From Anaeramoeba flamelloides (taxonomy: Eukaryota > Metamonada > Anaeramoebidae), in NCBI GenBank assembly GCA_027625915.1, contig JANTQA010000032.1, positions 15,206,001 to 15,270,000 on the forward strand: a stretch of 64,000 nucleotides of DNA, written 5' to 3'. The position numbers and the translations under genes are program-made. This document shows, piece after piece, positions 13,454 to 25,974 of this stretch. The first letter of the stretch is position 1. Every line of letters begins with the position of its first letter. The notes under the pieces are model-generated. The model was not told the origin of the DNA and made no database searches. It saw only the letters and a list, made by a program, of their open reading frames with translations.

Positions 13454-13936
13454 CAAAAAAAAAAACTAATTTGAATAAAGATAAAAAATTAATAGGATAT
13501 TCGAAAAATTTTATTTAAGATTTAATTGGAATAATAAATGAATTTAAATCTCTGCTTTTTTCGAAAATAATAACGAATTTCGATATTAGCAGTAATAGAT
13601 AGTATTATATTTAAAATATATAAATTTTATGATTTAAAATTTGGAGTTGCCTTAGCCTGGTAACTTATTAAGGCAGGTTCTATTTTCAATACTTGAAAAT
13701 AAAATAAAAAAATTTATTTGAAAAAACTTGATGAAGTAATTAATAATAATTTTTTTTTTTTTTTTTTAGTTCCCAACTAGAAAAAAAGACAAAAAAAATT
13801 AATAAAAATAGCTTAGAGTTAATGAATTAATCATTGTTATCTTGTTATATCTTTATTTCGGTGATGTGTATGATTGTGTGCTTGAGCATTCATGTATTAG
13901 GTGTATTAGTGTCTTGTATTATTATTGGCAGTTTTG

Positions 13937-15069
13937 TTAACATTTAAAAAGCCCCAATAATTTTTTATTTAATAGATCGAGATCTTCTTCGTCATACCCA
14001 ACATATAAACGTAGAAAAGTTTTTGAATTATCGTTTGGATCTGAGAAAGGGTAACTATCTATTTTAGTATAAGGTGTACCATATGATGTAGAATAACTGA
14101 CCAAATCTTGGTTCATCATCATTTTTTTGACGACTTTGATATTTTTATTAATTCTGACGAGGAAAAGGCTAGGCCCGTATTCTGTATTAATATATTTCTT
14201 ATATAATTCGTTGCCAAAAGGATAAGTGATCTCAAATTTTGATTTTGATTTTGATTTCAATTTCGCGATGAGCTTTTTCGTTTTAATACTTGATTGCTGA
14301 ATACGAGATGGTAGTGTTTCCCAATTGTCCAGTATCTGTTGAAGATTAAAGGGGCTTATGTGTGTCCCAATAATTCTGTTTTCAAAGATGATCGTGTTCG
14401 CTATTTGCTTAATTGTCGACAAGATGACCCCACCAATGTGCTTCCCGTTTGAATAATATTTGGATGTCGAGTTAACAACGATATCGACATCAAATTTAAA
14501 AGGGTTGAATAGCACACCAGACATCCAGGTGTTGTCAACAACAATATACATTTTCCTTACACTCTTTCTGTAATGCCTGATCTGTGCAAAGTCAAAGACA
14601 TGCCCATAGGGGTTTGAGACACTTTCAAAAAAGAGAACCACAAAACTATTCTTCTCCAACTTGTTCAGAATGTTGCTAACACTTTGGCTGTTCGTGATAT
14701 TAAACTTATGAATCTTGATATTTCGGTTCCTTTGAATGTACTTGATTGTCCTTTCAGTGTCGCAATATAAGTCGCTCGCATACAGCACATGGATCTTATC
14801 AATCATTTTGACGTGCTTATTGATGATGTGGTCAATGACGTTGTAAATCGCCTGCATACCAGAGGTAGTAAGAACACCCCACAACTGCTTGTTGGTCCCC
14901 TGGGAGTAAAGCTCTTGAAAGTTTTTTAAGACAGATTCCTGAAGCTTGGAAAACGATCGGCAATATCGATCGTCAAGAACAGTACACCCTTTGTTAATTA
15001 AATTTTCCATTTGTTTGTTTTTTGGGAAGTGGCAATGAGAAAAAATGGTTTTCCAATCTTTGGAAATTT
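13937..15069 (-). CDS. PLP-dependent Cys/Met metabolism enzyme (cystathionine gamma-synthase/lyase fold)
   Basis: This is a fold-type I PLP enzyme of the Cys/Met metabolism family (cystathionine gamma-synthase, gamma- or beta-lyase, homocysteine synthase). These cytosolic enzymes make, break or exchange gamma-substituted sulfur amino acids. Numbered from 15094, the sequence shows a phosphate-binding TTSGMQAI (76-83), a PLP-contact loop YASDLYCDT (105-113), an SNPYG core (160-164), Asp187 in VVDNTW, the Schiff-base Lys212 in NSTSKYYSNGKHIGG, and the carboxylate-binding Arg362 in LRLYVG. About 380 residues is normal for the family. The frame has no ATG at its 5' end. TTTTTCAG at 15070-15077 (minus sense) is a strong acceptor, so the exon probably starts at 15069. 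A 19-base first exon at 15258-15276, joined through a 188-base intron, is phase-compatible but speculative. Met29 is an alternative start. The sequence is divergent, so the exact reaction cannot be assigned. Confidence 0.85.
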
Positions 15070-15276
15070 CTGAAAAAGTAAAATAGAAAATCAATTTTTC
15101 CTTTATTTGAATGTGTTGGAGTTTTAAAACTCTTTTAACAACTTGTGATGAATTTGAGACTATTTCAAAATTATTTTGAAAAATGACGTAAAATTTATTT
15201 AGTTTTTACTCAATTCAGATCATAAATCAAAAACAATTTTTGGTTTGACTGTAAAACCGAAGATGGTTTTTGACAT

Positions 15277-16378
15277 TTTTCAATTTGATATTTCTTCATA
15301 AATTTTATTTTTCTTTACTGACTATTTTCTTCTGGTTCATTGAACTAAACCTAGTCAATCAAAAAGTTGAACAATTGATCCTACTAAATGCTGAGAACTT
15401 TTTGATTCTAATTACCAAAGCATCAAACTCAAAATATTATACAATTTCAGGTAAAACCGTTATTAAAACTCTAGTGATTTACTAGGGATTTGCTGCATAC
15501 TCAAGGGGTGGATTGAAAACTAAAAAGGGTATTTTGAAATAGCCCTTCTAATTGGGAAAAAATCTACAAACAAACACAAAAATTTCGAGAGGATCTCATT
15601 GACAAAAAATTCACTTCAAACAAATAGATTCAAAAGGATGCCAATAACAAAAATTCAAATAACAAAAAAAAAATTACTTATTTTTCATTTCCAGTTATTC
15701 GAAGGATTAAATTTCTTCAATTTTGAAATAAATTGTTTTTTAAAAGTACACAATCTATTTAATTCAATTTAATCAAATTTGTGGTTTAGATCGTGCCCCC
15801 CCCCGTATTTGACAAAGTAAGGATTTAATAACATTCTTGAGATTAAAATAACTGAAAGTCGAAAAAAAATGAAAAAAAAAAAATCTTCAGAGATCTCTAA
15901 AAGCACCAAAGATCAACAATTTAAAACTGACATAGTTGTTTTCAGAATTATAATTTACCACGATTCAAATTGGAAATTCGGTGTAACTTTTTGGTGCTTT
16001 TTTCGGAGACTGTACTGGTCTTTGGTTGTTTACCCCGAGAGATCTATTGTACAGCATACTTGTTGATTCATTTTTAATTTGTATAAGGATCTAATAAAAA
16101 TTAGCAATTTTTTTTTGGATTTCAGAAAATTATTTTTCACCATATTACCCCAACTCTAAAGATATGAATCATTGATGGAATAAAATATTCACTTCTTTTA
16201 TATTTTTCTTTTTTAACAAAGAAACTCAAAAAGAAATAGATTGAAATTAGTAAACTTTCTTCATTTATTTGTTAGTTCCCTTTTTCTATGTTACGCTTTC
16301 TTGGGTTTGCATAGAATACGAAATGAAATTTTCTTAAGAATTTAAAAAAGAATATCAAGTGATATTTTATCATATTTA
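15277..16378. other. Intergenic, with weak exon-like patches
   Basis: No gene is firmly supported. A plus frame at about 15340-15450 ends at CAG before GTAAAA and looks faintly exon-like. On the minus strand at about 15960-16100, a frame following an acceptor-like TTATTAG encodes a peptide including MLYNRSLGVNNQRPVQSP and ends in TGA. Neither is recognised. A run of ten C residues lies near 15797. Confidence 0.25.
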
Positions 16379-18150
16379 AGGGATTAGTCTCAGCAAAGAT
16401 TCATCTATAATCAAAGTCCGATGTAATTGGGTGTAAATAGTATTAGTGCTACATGGTTCACATTACTCTAAAAAAATCTTTTCTAATTATTATTGCACAA
16501 TCAATTAAAAGAATTATTATACTTGGGATTATAAGTCAAAAATTTTCCTTATGAAAACAATTTTTTTAATTCATTTTCAAAATTCAAAAATATAAACTCA
16601 AAAAAATAGTATCCTAATATTAAATAATTCAATTTTAGAACTTCAAAAAGTAACTATTTTTTTAATTTTTTAATTTCAAAGATTAACTCGATAATTTTCA
16701 ACTAATAAAAAACCAAAAACTGATTACGTCTGTTTCCTTTTTATTTATACTAATCGAAATAACAATATATTTACATTAAATGAAAAACAATTTTCTCAAA
16801 ATAATCTAATCCAAAATTAATTAATTTAATTTTATTAAAAAAACCGATTTTTTTAGTCACTAATATACATTTTGTGACAATTTTTTGAAATTTATCATTT
16901 TCTTCTGGGAGAGGCTAAAAAAATGACAAAAAATAATATATATACAAAAATGATTTAATTATCCTCTACTTAAGATCAACTTCTAGCCACTTGCTTACTC
17001 TTTCTATTTTGGTTATTTTCAAATTGTAAATTATTATCTTATGTTATTCAAAATAACTTTTTAAAATTGATGGTGTGAGTTTCTAATTATTAAAAATAGA
17101 AGAGCCGTGGGATAAATCAAATTAGTTAATTTTTTGTAGATCACATATAATAACTTATACTAAATTTTGAATTAAAATCTAAAATTAAAAGAGTCTTTTC
17201 ATTGCCTTATTCATCCAATTTGACTGTTTTTTTTTTTCAAACAACAATAATAATTAAAAAAAGTTGAAATTTCTAGATCAAATTGATCAATTTTTTTGAT
17301 TTTATAATTTAGCGTTGATTTTGGGAAATTCTGTCTGAGTGAAAATTATTAAAAATTATTCAAAAAAATGGTATAATTTCATTCATTTTTGTATGTTTAC
17401 TTAATAAAATTGGAAATATATTTTTTGTTTTTTGTTTTTTTTTTTTTGCATAATATTTTAATTATTGTTATTAACTACCCCATTTTAAATAACAACTCTT
17501 GTAATTTTGTTCATTTTTCAATAATAAACTGATTATAATTCTCTTTTGATGATTATAAAAATATCACCTATTGGGAATTATAACCACCATATTGTTTCAA
17601 ATTCACTAAAATAAAACCAGATATTTTCTCAACTTTTTTCAAATTAAGAAAGTTATTATTTTTTTGAAACCTAAACTAAAAAAATGAAAAGAAATAACCA
17701 TTTTCTAAACATATTTATATTGGTTATTTTTTGTCATTTTTTTTTCCTGAAGATCTTCACATTTCAAAAAACAATAACTCAACCAATCTGACCCATTTTT
17801 TCAAAAACAAGCAAAATATTTTTCTTTCTGGATGATATAAATATCACCCTATCTAGAAAAATATATTGCTTATTTCCTCAACTTTTTACAAATTAAGAAA
17901 GATATTTTGCATATTTGAAGTCAGAAAACTGATTTTCAACCTTTAAATTTGTCGGTAATTAAGATTTTTAAATCTGAAATTCTTGGTTTTATCACTAATA
18001 AAATTATGGTTTTTAATTGATAGATCAAGAAATAGCACTACTACTTTACTACCCGATTTTAAGATACATTCGAACCACGCTTTAATAATACTATTTACAC
18101 CCAATGACAACACACTTTGATCCGGTTTTTCTGTGTCTTAGATGTCAATC
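16379..18150 (+). mobile_element. Family H element, copy 1 (about 1.8 kb, diverged right end)
   Basis: The left end begins AGGGATTAGTCTCAGC after TA and runs through AATTGGGTGTAAATAGTATTA. The right side carries the inverted counterpart (CTATTTACACCCAATGACAA) at about 18085-18110. Interior blocks are shared with 27180-27380 and 44570-45500, for example CACTTGCTTACTCTTTC and AAAATAACTTTTTAAAATTG. No transposase frame was seen. The right boundary is approximate. Confidence 0.6.
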
Positions 18151-18232
18151 TATCAAATTTTAAAAATTTAAAAAATAATATTACCTAAATACAAAATTGA
18201 TCACAAAGTTCAACAATCTTGTAACTTTTGAT

Positions 18233-18934
18233 AGATTCGGTTTCACTTTTAAGACACAAAATTTCAATAAAATTCAATGCACAATAAAAATCTCAAATTT
18301 AGGTAAAAGAATTCTAATTTTAGTAAAATAATATACGGGATACAATTCCAAAAAATTAGCTTTAACTTGAGATTTTTTTGTGACTAATATTTTGTTGAAA
18401 GTTAGCGTCTTAAAAGAGGAACTAATGATATTCTTATTCATTTTTTTTTAATTGTTGTATCTTACTTATTTCTTTCAAATTTGGTCAAATTAGAGTTTTG
18501 ATATTTTGAAATGTTCTTTTTCTTTTTCTTTTATTTTTTACAAAAGATCATGTTTAAAAAAAATTTTTTTTTTCAAAATTCAAATAACCATTGAAGAAAA
18601 TTAAGATAAGTAATACCTTTTAAATTAAATTTAATGATTTAGCAAAAAACCACCTTTGTTAAAAATTCTATTCAATGGATGTTCATTCATAAAAAAAACC
18701 TTAATCACATTTCAACAATTAAAAAAAAATGAATAAGAATATCATTAGTTCCTCTTTTAAGATGCAAACTTTCAACAGAATTTAAGGCACAAAAAAACCT
18801 CAAATTAAAGATTATTTTTTGAATTTTTTTCTAAGCTAAGTATTTTACTAGAATTAGACATTTGTGCCTTAATTTCACATTTATCTTATGCCTTACTTTT
18901 TATTGAAGGTTTGAGTCCTAAAAGTGGGACTGGC
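18233..18934. repeat. Compound palindrome made of two diverged family A MITEs
   Basis: Two degenerate family A copies (about 18233-18425 and 18745-18934) face each other. Between them an exact 35-base inverted repeat (18408-18442 and 18729-18763, core GAGGAACTAATGATATTC) and further flanking symmetry join them into one large palindrome of about 700 bases. It probably arose by nested or inverted insertion. Confidence 0.6.
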
Positions 18935-19169
18935 TATATATTTTTTTAATTTTTAAAATCTCAGTTTTTTATATATTTAGAAAACACAATAAAAATGAAT
19001 TATTGATAATATTTTATTAATAGTTGTTCTAGAATACCGAATAATATTTTTTTTTTTTTTTTTTTCAATTTATTATTTCGGGCTGTATACAATTTTTGAA
19101 TTGTATTATAGTTGTTTTTTCTGTTAATGACAATACTAATAGGATAAGAAATATTTAAAATGTTTTTTT

Positions 19170-19720
19170 ATTAGTAAACCCCAATTCAAAATTTTTAACA
19201 TACCAAAATTCAATTTTTAAAATAACTTATTTAATCAATTCAAGAAGATTAACAAAATTAGAACCATTCACTAATTGAAATTTTAACACCTTTTTATAAA
19301 TTACAAGTTTCACAAAACAATGAATAAATAATTATCAATACAGATAAATCATGGGTGTGTTAAAAATTTTGAAGAGAGCAAAACAAAAAAAATACATTAG
19401 TAAATTTGTTTAAATTCTATTAGGATTATTGATCGATCAAATGTTAGATACTAAAAACTAATTTTATTTGAGTTCTTCTCTTTGGAACAACGTGACTTTA
19501 ACCTAATATCGATGGTCGAAAAATATTTTAATCGAACGAAACAAATTACGTAATTCAAACAATGAAATGAAAAGAAAAACTAAAAGATGAAAAAATGATT
19601 TTCAAATTTTACAAAAATCAAAATTATCTCCAATTTCAATAAAATTATATTATTGTGATTGTTTGAAACGTTTTAGCGTTGTGAAAAATTTTGAATTTTA
19701 GTTTATATTATAATCATCTA
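19170..19720 (+). repeat. Segmental repeat D, copy 1
   Basis: This matches 27775-28330 in direct orientation, sharing ACCAAAATTCAATTTTT, TTATTTAATCAATTCAAGAA, TATTGATCGATCAAA and GAACGAAACA blocks in the same order. It is non-coding. The copy at 27775 lies inside intron 2 of the NECAP gene. Confidence 0.7.
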
Positions 19721-20628
19721 TTTAATTTAACCAATAGAAATTATTCAAATTGTAATCTATTGTTATTTTTTTATATTGCGTTCCTGAAAAGAGCCAATTT
19801 AACAAAATTACCCAGATTTTATCTTAATACTAAATTTATTGAAAATAATATTGGATAAAACAAATATAATTTGCTTTTAACCAAACAATTACCTCCCACC
19901 CCAACCACCAAAAAAAGAGTTTATATTTTGAAATATACACAATAAGTTCTAATTTAATAAATATTAATATTCATCTTAATTTTATCTTCTCAATTTATTC
20001 ATAGAAATTCTTAAATTCAGAATCTTATTTAAAATATAATAAAAGCCCCCACACTTTTTTGTGAAATACACAATATTTCTATATATTCTTTTTGAAAATA
20101 ATATCGGTAAAAAAAATTAATTAATTAAAATTGTTTAAATAGTATAACAATTTTTACAAAACATATGAGTGGAATTAAGGATTAAAATAGATAAAAAAAA
20201 TCATAACTAAAGTACCAAAGTATTAATTCAACATTTTTTATTTTTGGAATTTTCATTTTACAATGAAAAGAGCAAAAAATGTGGCCTCTTTTGTCTCATT
20301 TTGTTATTCTTTTTAAATAATTCCTTAATATTGATCGAAATTTAATTCAAATTACCAACTTTCTTCTGTATCATTTGTAGATTAATATTTCACAGAGGAT
20401 ACTATTTTAATATAAAACAGTAATCACTTTAATTTCAATGTACTTATTTTTTTTTTTTTAAAAAAAGTGTTAATTTACAATTTCAGAATCCAATAATCAA
20501 AAACTTTGAGATTAAACAAAATTATTGAAAGAAACCATAAAGAAGAATAATAACTCTCGAAATTCAAAAACTAATTTTTATACAAATACGTTAAATTGAT
20601 TAAATCGAAATATCATTAAAAGTTTGAT
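19721..20628. other. AT-rich intergenic stretch
   Basis: I see no gene or repeat that I can support. Confidence 0.4.
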
Positions 20629-21567
20629 TTAAAATTTTTTCCAAGCTTCCTCCAGGAAGAATATTCCTCCGTGATAGGGTATTTCTAAAATTTCTACATC
20701 GTTGTTGTTTATTGGGTTAACAGAAGTTTTATTTTCATCTCCACCAACACCCTTATCTTCATCGTCTTCTTCGTCCTCAAATTCGTTATTTATGATATGA
20801 TTTTCTTTTCCTATTTTTCTTTCTCTTTCTCTTTCTCTTTCTCTTTCTTTTTCTCTTTCTCTTTCTTTTTCTCTTTCCTTTTCCTTTGCTCTTTCCTTTT
20901 CCTTTTCCTTTTCCTTTTCTTTTTCCTTTTCTTTTTCCTTTTCTTTTTTTTTTTCCTTTTCTTTTTTTTTTTTCTTTTTCTTTAAATTCTTTTTTTTACT
21001 ATTATTTTTTTTGTGTTTCTTTTTTATTGAATTTGGTCCTTGTGTTTGAAAAAGATTATTGACCTGTGAAACAAATTCATGTAACTCAGGGTTTTTGTTA
21101 TTTGGCTGGGCATTTTGGTGCAGATTGAAATTTGGGATGTGGGTATCCCGATCATTTGGAATGGTCTTCTTTGGTGGTGTTCTATTTTGAGGAAGATTGC
21201 TATTAGTCTGAAATAACAGTGACTGATCAATCTTCCCAATTTCTGATTCTAACAGCTCTTTTTGTAATTCGTTAATCAAAGAAATAAGCGAATTCTCTTC
21301 ACCAATTAAACGCTGTTTTTTTACTTCCAATTCACTCATTGTGAGTACAATGTCTCTCAGTTCTTCTCGGATTTGAATGAGCCTTTGGTGAGACATTTTC
21401 AAATTCGTTTGTCTTTCTGTGGAATCATTAAAAAGAGATGGTTGTTTGTTACGAGTGCTTTTGTTCGTTCTTCTTTTCTTCTTCTTATGATACTTTTTTT
21501 TGAAACTTCTGTTTAGTGGCTCGGTTTGTGATCGTTTTAATTGAAATCTTTTTCTTGTGTTTGCCAT
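20629..21567 (-). CDS. Hypothetical coiled-coil protein with a Lys/Glu/Arg single-helix tract
   Basis: Encodes 312 residues from ATG at 21567 to TAA. The N-terminus (1-45) is strongly basic with KKKYHKKKKRRTNK, a plausible nuclear localisation signal. Residues about 58-112 form a good coiled coil with heptad Leu/Ile (QIREELRDIVLTMSELEVKK onward). Residues 113-180 are Asn/Pro-rich and look disordered. About 180-250 is a long run of Lys, Glu and Arg alternating with short period, which is predicted to form a stable single alpha-helix. An acidic patch (EFEDEEDDEDK) and a short hydrophobic tail ending EILEIPYHGGIFFLEEAWKK follow. The tract is encoded by CTTTCC/CTTTTT-type short tandem repeats, so its length probably varies. 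I do not recognise the family. The basic N-terminus beside a coiled coil suggests a nuclear or nucleic-acid-associated role, but that is a guess. Confidence 0.7.
   Translation of the reverse strand: MANTRKRFQLKRSQTEPLNRSFKKKYHKKKKRRTNKSTRNKQPSLFNDSTERQTNLKMSHQRLIQIREELRDIVLTMSELEVKKQRLIGEENSLISLINELQKELLESEIGKIDQSLLFQTNSNLPQNRTPPKKTIPNDRDTHIPNFNLHQNAQPNNKNPELHEFVSQVNNLFQTQGPNSIKKKHKKNNSKKKNLKKKKKKKEKEKKKEKEKEKEKEKEKEKEKERAKEKEREKEREREKERERERERERKIGKENHIINNEFEDEEDDEDKGVGGDENKTSVNPINNNDVEILEIPYHGGIFFLEEAWKKF
20816..20975 (-). repeat. Hexanucleotide-like CTTTCC/CTTTCT tract within a CDS
   Basis: A polypyrimidine tract on the plus strand of TCTCTT, TTTCCT and CTTTTT units encodes the Lys/Glu/Arg helix on the other strand. 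It is likely to change length by slippage. Confidence 0.85.
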
Positions 21568-22284
21568 TAGAAAAAGAAAACAAGAGCAAAAAATGTTTCA
21601 TTATTTGAAAAGTTTTTTGAATAAATCTGTGTTTTTTCAGGAATGTTAACAGTTTTTCCAGATAAAACACGAGAGAGCAAACTTGTCTGAATATTTTATA
21701 TTTCAAATAATAACAATTTTCTTTTAAGAAACTTTGGCACATTAGTATTTGTTTGATTTTTTTTGAGATTGGTGATAATCTTATTTGAATTAATAATGGG
21801 ATTATAATTTCCATATCCTTTTCGATATTTTTCTTTTATAAATAGAGTTTATCATAGAAGTGGGTTGTAATTGGAAACTTTGTTACAAAAATGAAATGGT
21901 AAACCGAGTGAAAATTATTCCAATTTGTAATTCAAATACCAGTAATTTATTTTAAATTTTCTTCTTTTCTCTTCCTGGAATAAACCACTTCCTTTCCTTT
22001 TAAATACAATAAAGCCTTATTCTTGAGATATAATATAATGAATAGTTTACTCTCTTGTGTTCGATCTGGAAAAATTGTTACCATTCCTGGAGGAACCTAG
22101 ATTTATACAAAAAACACTTTAAATCATGCAATATTTTGTGAAAAAAATATCTGGACATGAAATCAATCCCTGACAATATTTTTAATTGATAATATTAGGT
22201 AAAATGGTTGTGTTATTTCTTTTATTTTAAAATCAAATCCTTTTTTTTTTAAGAATCAAACTTTTAAAATTAAAACTCAATCAC
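21568..22284. other. 5' flank of the coiled-coil gene
   Basis: No firm gene. A 20-codon plus-strand frame at about 22038-22100 (MNSLLSCVRSGKIVTIPGGT, then TAG) has protein-like composition and could be a short exon. It is not supported otherwise. Confidence 0.3.
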
Positions 22285-22640
22285 TTATTAGAATGATGAT
22301 TAAGGAAATTACACTTGTTCAAAACACTCATTCAATTGATTAAAAACACAAGAATAAAAATTATCATTTTCCAAATTAATCGGAAACCCCTATATAACTC
22401 GATTTTTTTTCCAAAAAAGTTGATCTACATTATGCTACCAAACATTTACTTGAGTATTTTATAGACTTACCCTTTTAATGAACTTTAGGTAGGTTTATTA
22501 CTAGATTCAGAAAATATTTGGTTATTTATAAAAAGGATTTGATTTTCAATGAAAGAAATTATACAACAATTTTCCTAATATTCACTATTAAAAATCCTGC
22601 CAAGGATTTTATTGATGCCTGGTATTTTTTTTTTCATACT
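22285..22640 (+). repeat. Paralogue of the 9180-10260 locus lacking the family C insertion
   Basis: The left part (TTATTAGAATGAT, AAATTACACTTGTTCAAAAC) aligns with 9180-9270. The right part (ATACAACAATTTT, AATATTCAC) aligns with 10041-10260. The 708 bp family C element that separates these blocks at the first locus is absent here, so this approximates the pre-insertion state. The exact junction has diverged. Confidence 0.65.
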
Positions 22641-25600
22641 ATACTGTTAATTGCACAATTAAAATATCAAAAATTTAATTCAGATTTCCAAAATAACCAG
22701 ATTCAGACAATTAAAACAAATCACCAAAGTCCCCACTTTTACCAAGAGAAAAATAATATTTTAAGCTTACTTTTGGAATTAAATTAAACAAAATATTCTA
22801 GGATTTTAAAACCCCTTTTTATGAAAAGCTGAATGAAATTTTTATTCCATTTATTTTGAAACAAATTGTATTTTTTACCCTTTTTTCTTTTTCTAATGAA
22901 AAAGTTTAGAAAAATAAAATGAAATAAAGATCGTTTTATAATCTAAAAAATTATTCTCAGATAATAATGAAAAAAAAAATGATGATTAACATTTCTTCAA
23001 TAACATAAACCACGTAACTGGACCAACAGATTTCAAAAAGTTTATAAATATGTCCAAAATAGCAGTGTTGAAGGAATAAAATCCACGTTTCGAAGTAAAA
23101 GCAAGTTTTTTTTTGTTATTATTACAAAAAATTCAAAAATTTACTATTGAATAATTTACCTTAAGTCAAATCGATTATTTAATAAACTTCTTGGCTTTTG
23201 TACTCAAATTTAAAATTTGAATTGAATTTGTTTAAAAATTTGATTTTTTTTTTTTTTCAATTTGTTTTGAAATTTATTATTTTATTATTAGGTATATAAA
23301 CTATCAATAAAATTTTCTGTTTTATATATTTTTTTTAATGATAGAACTTTGTGAAATCAATATTAGATTTATTTGTTGTTTATTTCAGGATCTTTGACTG
23401 ATTGATGTATAGATATTTTTTAACAAAGAAATACTTTGTTTTATTATAAAGTATTGGTAAAGCTTTCCCCCCTGCTTAGTATTATGACAACTATAAATTT
23501 AAAAAAATAATATGAAAAAAAAAATTATATTTCTTTTTATCATTTAATAATTTTATAAAAAATAAAATTAGTTAAATTTTACCAAGTATATTATCTTATG
23601 TATAAAATCAAAAAATGAATTAAATATTATTTTTGCAACATATATATATATATATATATATGTATTTATGTATGTATATATAAGTATATATATTAAATTT
23701 GATAAACAGGTTTTATGGTATATAAACGAGTATTTTTGACAACTATAGAAAAAAAAATTAATGTTTAATTTTATTGTTTAAAAAATATATTTAAGAACAT
23801 TATTCTTACAATAATTTTTTATTAAAAGAAATCGAAAAAAATAATTATTTTTTTCTAAAATTTAAAAGAAAACTTATTTATAATAGGAAACAACTAAAAC
23901 TGGTAAACAAACATATTAATCAACTTAAAAAAGATAAATTATCATTTTCAAAAGAATTCCATTTTATCCAAATTAATTTCTATTATCAAGATTTGATTTT
24001 TTTGTCAGATTTTTGGATCTAAAAACAAAAAAAAAAATACAAAATTTTTTTATTTTGATGGATATCTCGCTTTTGTAATTTCTGATATATTATATTAACA
24101 AAAAAAAATCAAATTTAATCTTGTTTAAAAATATATAAACAAAAAAATATAAATCAAACATTATATCCTTAAAGATTAGAAAAAAACTAAATGGTTATTG
24201 ATTTTCTTTACAAATAATGTTTAAATTCCTTGAAATATAAAGATTTCAGAATTATTTTTAATTCACATATTCAGAATATAAACAAGGAACTATTAGTATT
24301 AAAAATAATAATTTGAAAATATTTCTTATTTTTTTAATTAGTATTATTATTTTGAATTAATTTCATTTATATAACAATATTTAAAAAATAATAATAAAAT
24401 CTATTGATATATTTGATACTTAAATATTAACACCTAAACAATTACGATTGGGTTATTAATTATTATTTAGAAATAATCAACATAATTATTTTAGTCAATA
24501 AGTTGAATTTTCCAGGCTATTTAAAAGAATTTTCTGTGAATTTTTATTTTATTGGTTTGATTGTTTTTCTCTGATTTTTTTGTTCCATATATAAAAAAAA
24601 ATGATTCAATATGTCTTCTTTGAATATAACAAATTATTACTTTATCAGATACACAATAACTAATATAATTTTTTTGAAATTAAGTAAATTTTTGAAATGG
24701 GTTTATTTTATAACTAATTTATTTTATTTTTAAAATATATTGTTACATATTTCTTTCATAGATAAAAAGATTTTTTTCATTTTCAACAAAAATACTTTAT
24801 TTTCAAATAATTCAGAAATGTATTTGATTTGAAAGCTATTCTTATAAAAAAAGTAAAAAATATATCAAACCATTTTAAAAACAACATTCATTTCGGAAAA
24901 GTAAATTTATAATAAGCTAGGTTATGTAGTTATCAGATTTCAACTTGTTTTTCAATTTTAAGATGTGGTAAAATGTTTTTTGAATTTGCAATTTAATTTA
25001 CTCGAAGAATTTTTTGGGTTGCAGGTAACTATGCAAAAAAAAATAATTTCAATTTTTAGAATAATTGAACAATAGAACTTAAAGTAAAATTTGGTAGTGA
25101 AAATTACATTATAGACTACCGATACACTTGATACCCAACCCATCGATATTTCTCAAATTTTGAAATCTCTCTCAAAAATCCATCTTTCTGATAAATTCAA
25201 AATAATTTTTAGTTCAATTTTCATTTTGAAAATCGATCAACCGTTTCTTATCAAAGAGTAAAGGACAAAGAATTTTTAGAAGGAAGAAATAATTTTCCAA
25301 AGATTCTAAACATTTCAACCTCAATAAAAAGTTAGTCAAAGCTAAATTAAAAAATAATTCAAAACACAAAGTAAAGTTAAAATTCTCAAAAACTGATAAA
25401 TTCACAAATAATGCTTTTAACTTTTTTGTTCACTTTCTATTTTGAAAAAGTATTTCCATAATCTTTGAAGAAAGAATTTTTTGGGTTTGGTAACAATTAA
25501 AACATTTAAATTAGTTAACATCAGGACTTTAGTTGGAAAAAATATGTGTCATAAGTTTATTTTCAAAGATGTAAAAAAATGAAAATTTCACTCAAAAGTT

Positions 25601-25974
25601 TCTATTTTTTGAGACTTATGAATAATTTTACTCGTTTATCAGTATTCTGAGAGCACTTTGATAAAGTGTGTAATAAAATTATTTTGATAATAGTTAATTG
25701 TTTCCATCAAACACAGAACATTAGAACACAACCAACAAATCATAGAAACCAAAAGTTTTGTCTTTTCAATAAAAAACTTGGAATAACGAAAATATCTCTT
25801 GATTTTATTTATAATTGTTTTATTCAGAAAAAACAATAACCTCAACTGTTAATAGAGATTATTTATTCCGAAATTATAAATAGGATTATTTAGGAATAAT
25901 TTTTTTGTAATCCTTAAACAAGACAAACATTTCATTTTTTCATTTTTTTCATCACTGAAATCTTAAAAAGAAAA
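22641..25974. other. AT-rich intergenic stretch upstream of NECAP
   Basis: No supported gene in 3.3 kb. A dispersed block near 22810-22870 (TGAATGAAATTTTTATTCC) recurs at about 36205-36250 and 44830-44875. A TA/TATG microsatellite lies at 23640-23690. The last bases before the NECAP ATG are pyrimidine-rich on the plus strand. Confidence 0.4.

Noticed and set aside
20797-20985. 62-codon Phe/Ser frame on the plus strand
   Set aside because: Complement of the Lys/Glu/Arg tract of the coiled-coil gene.
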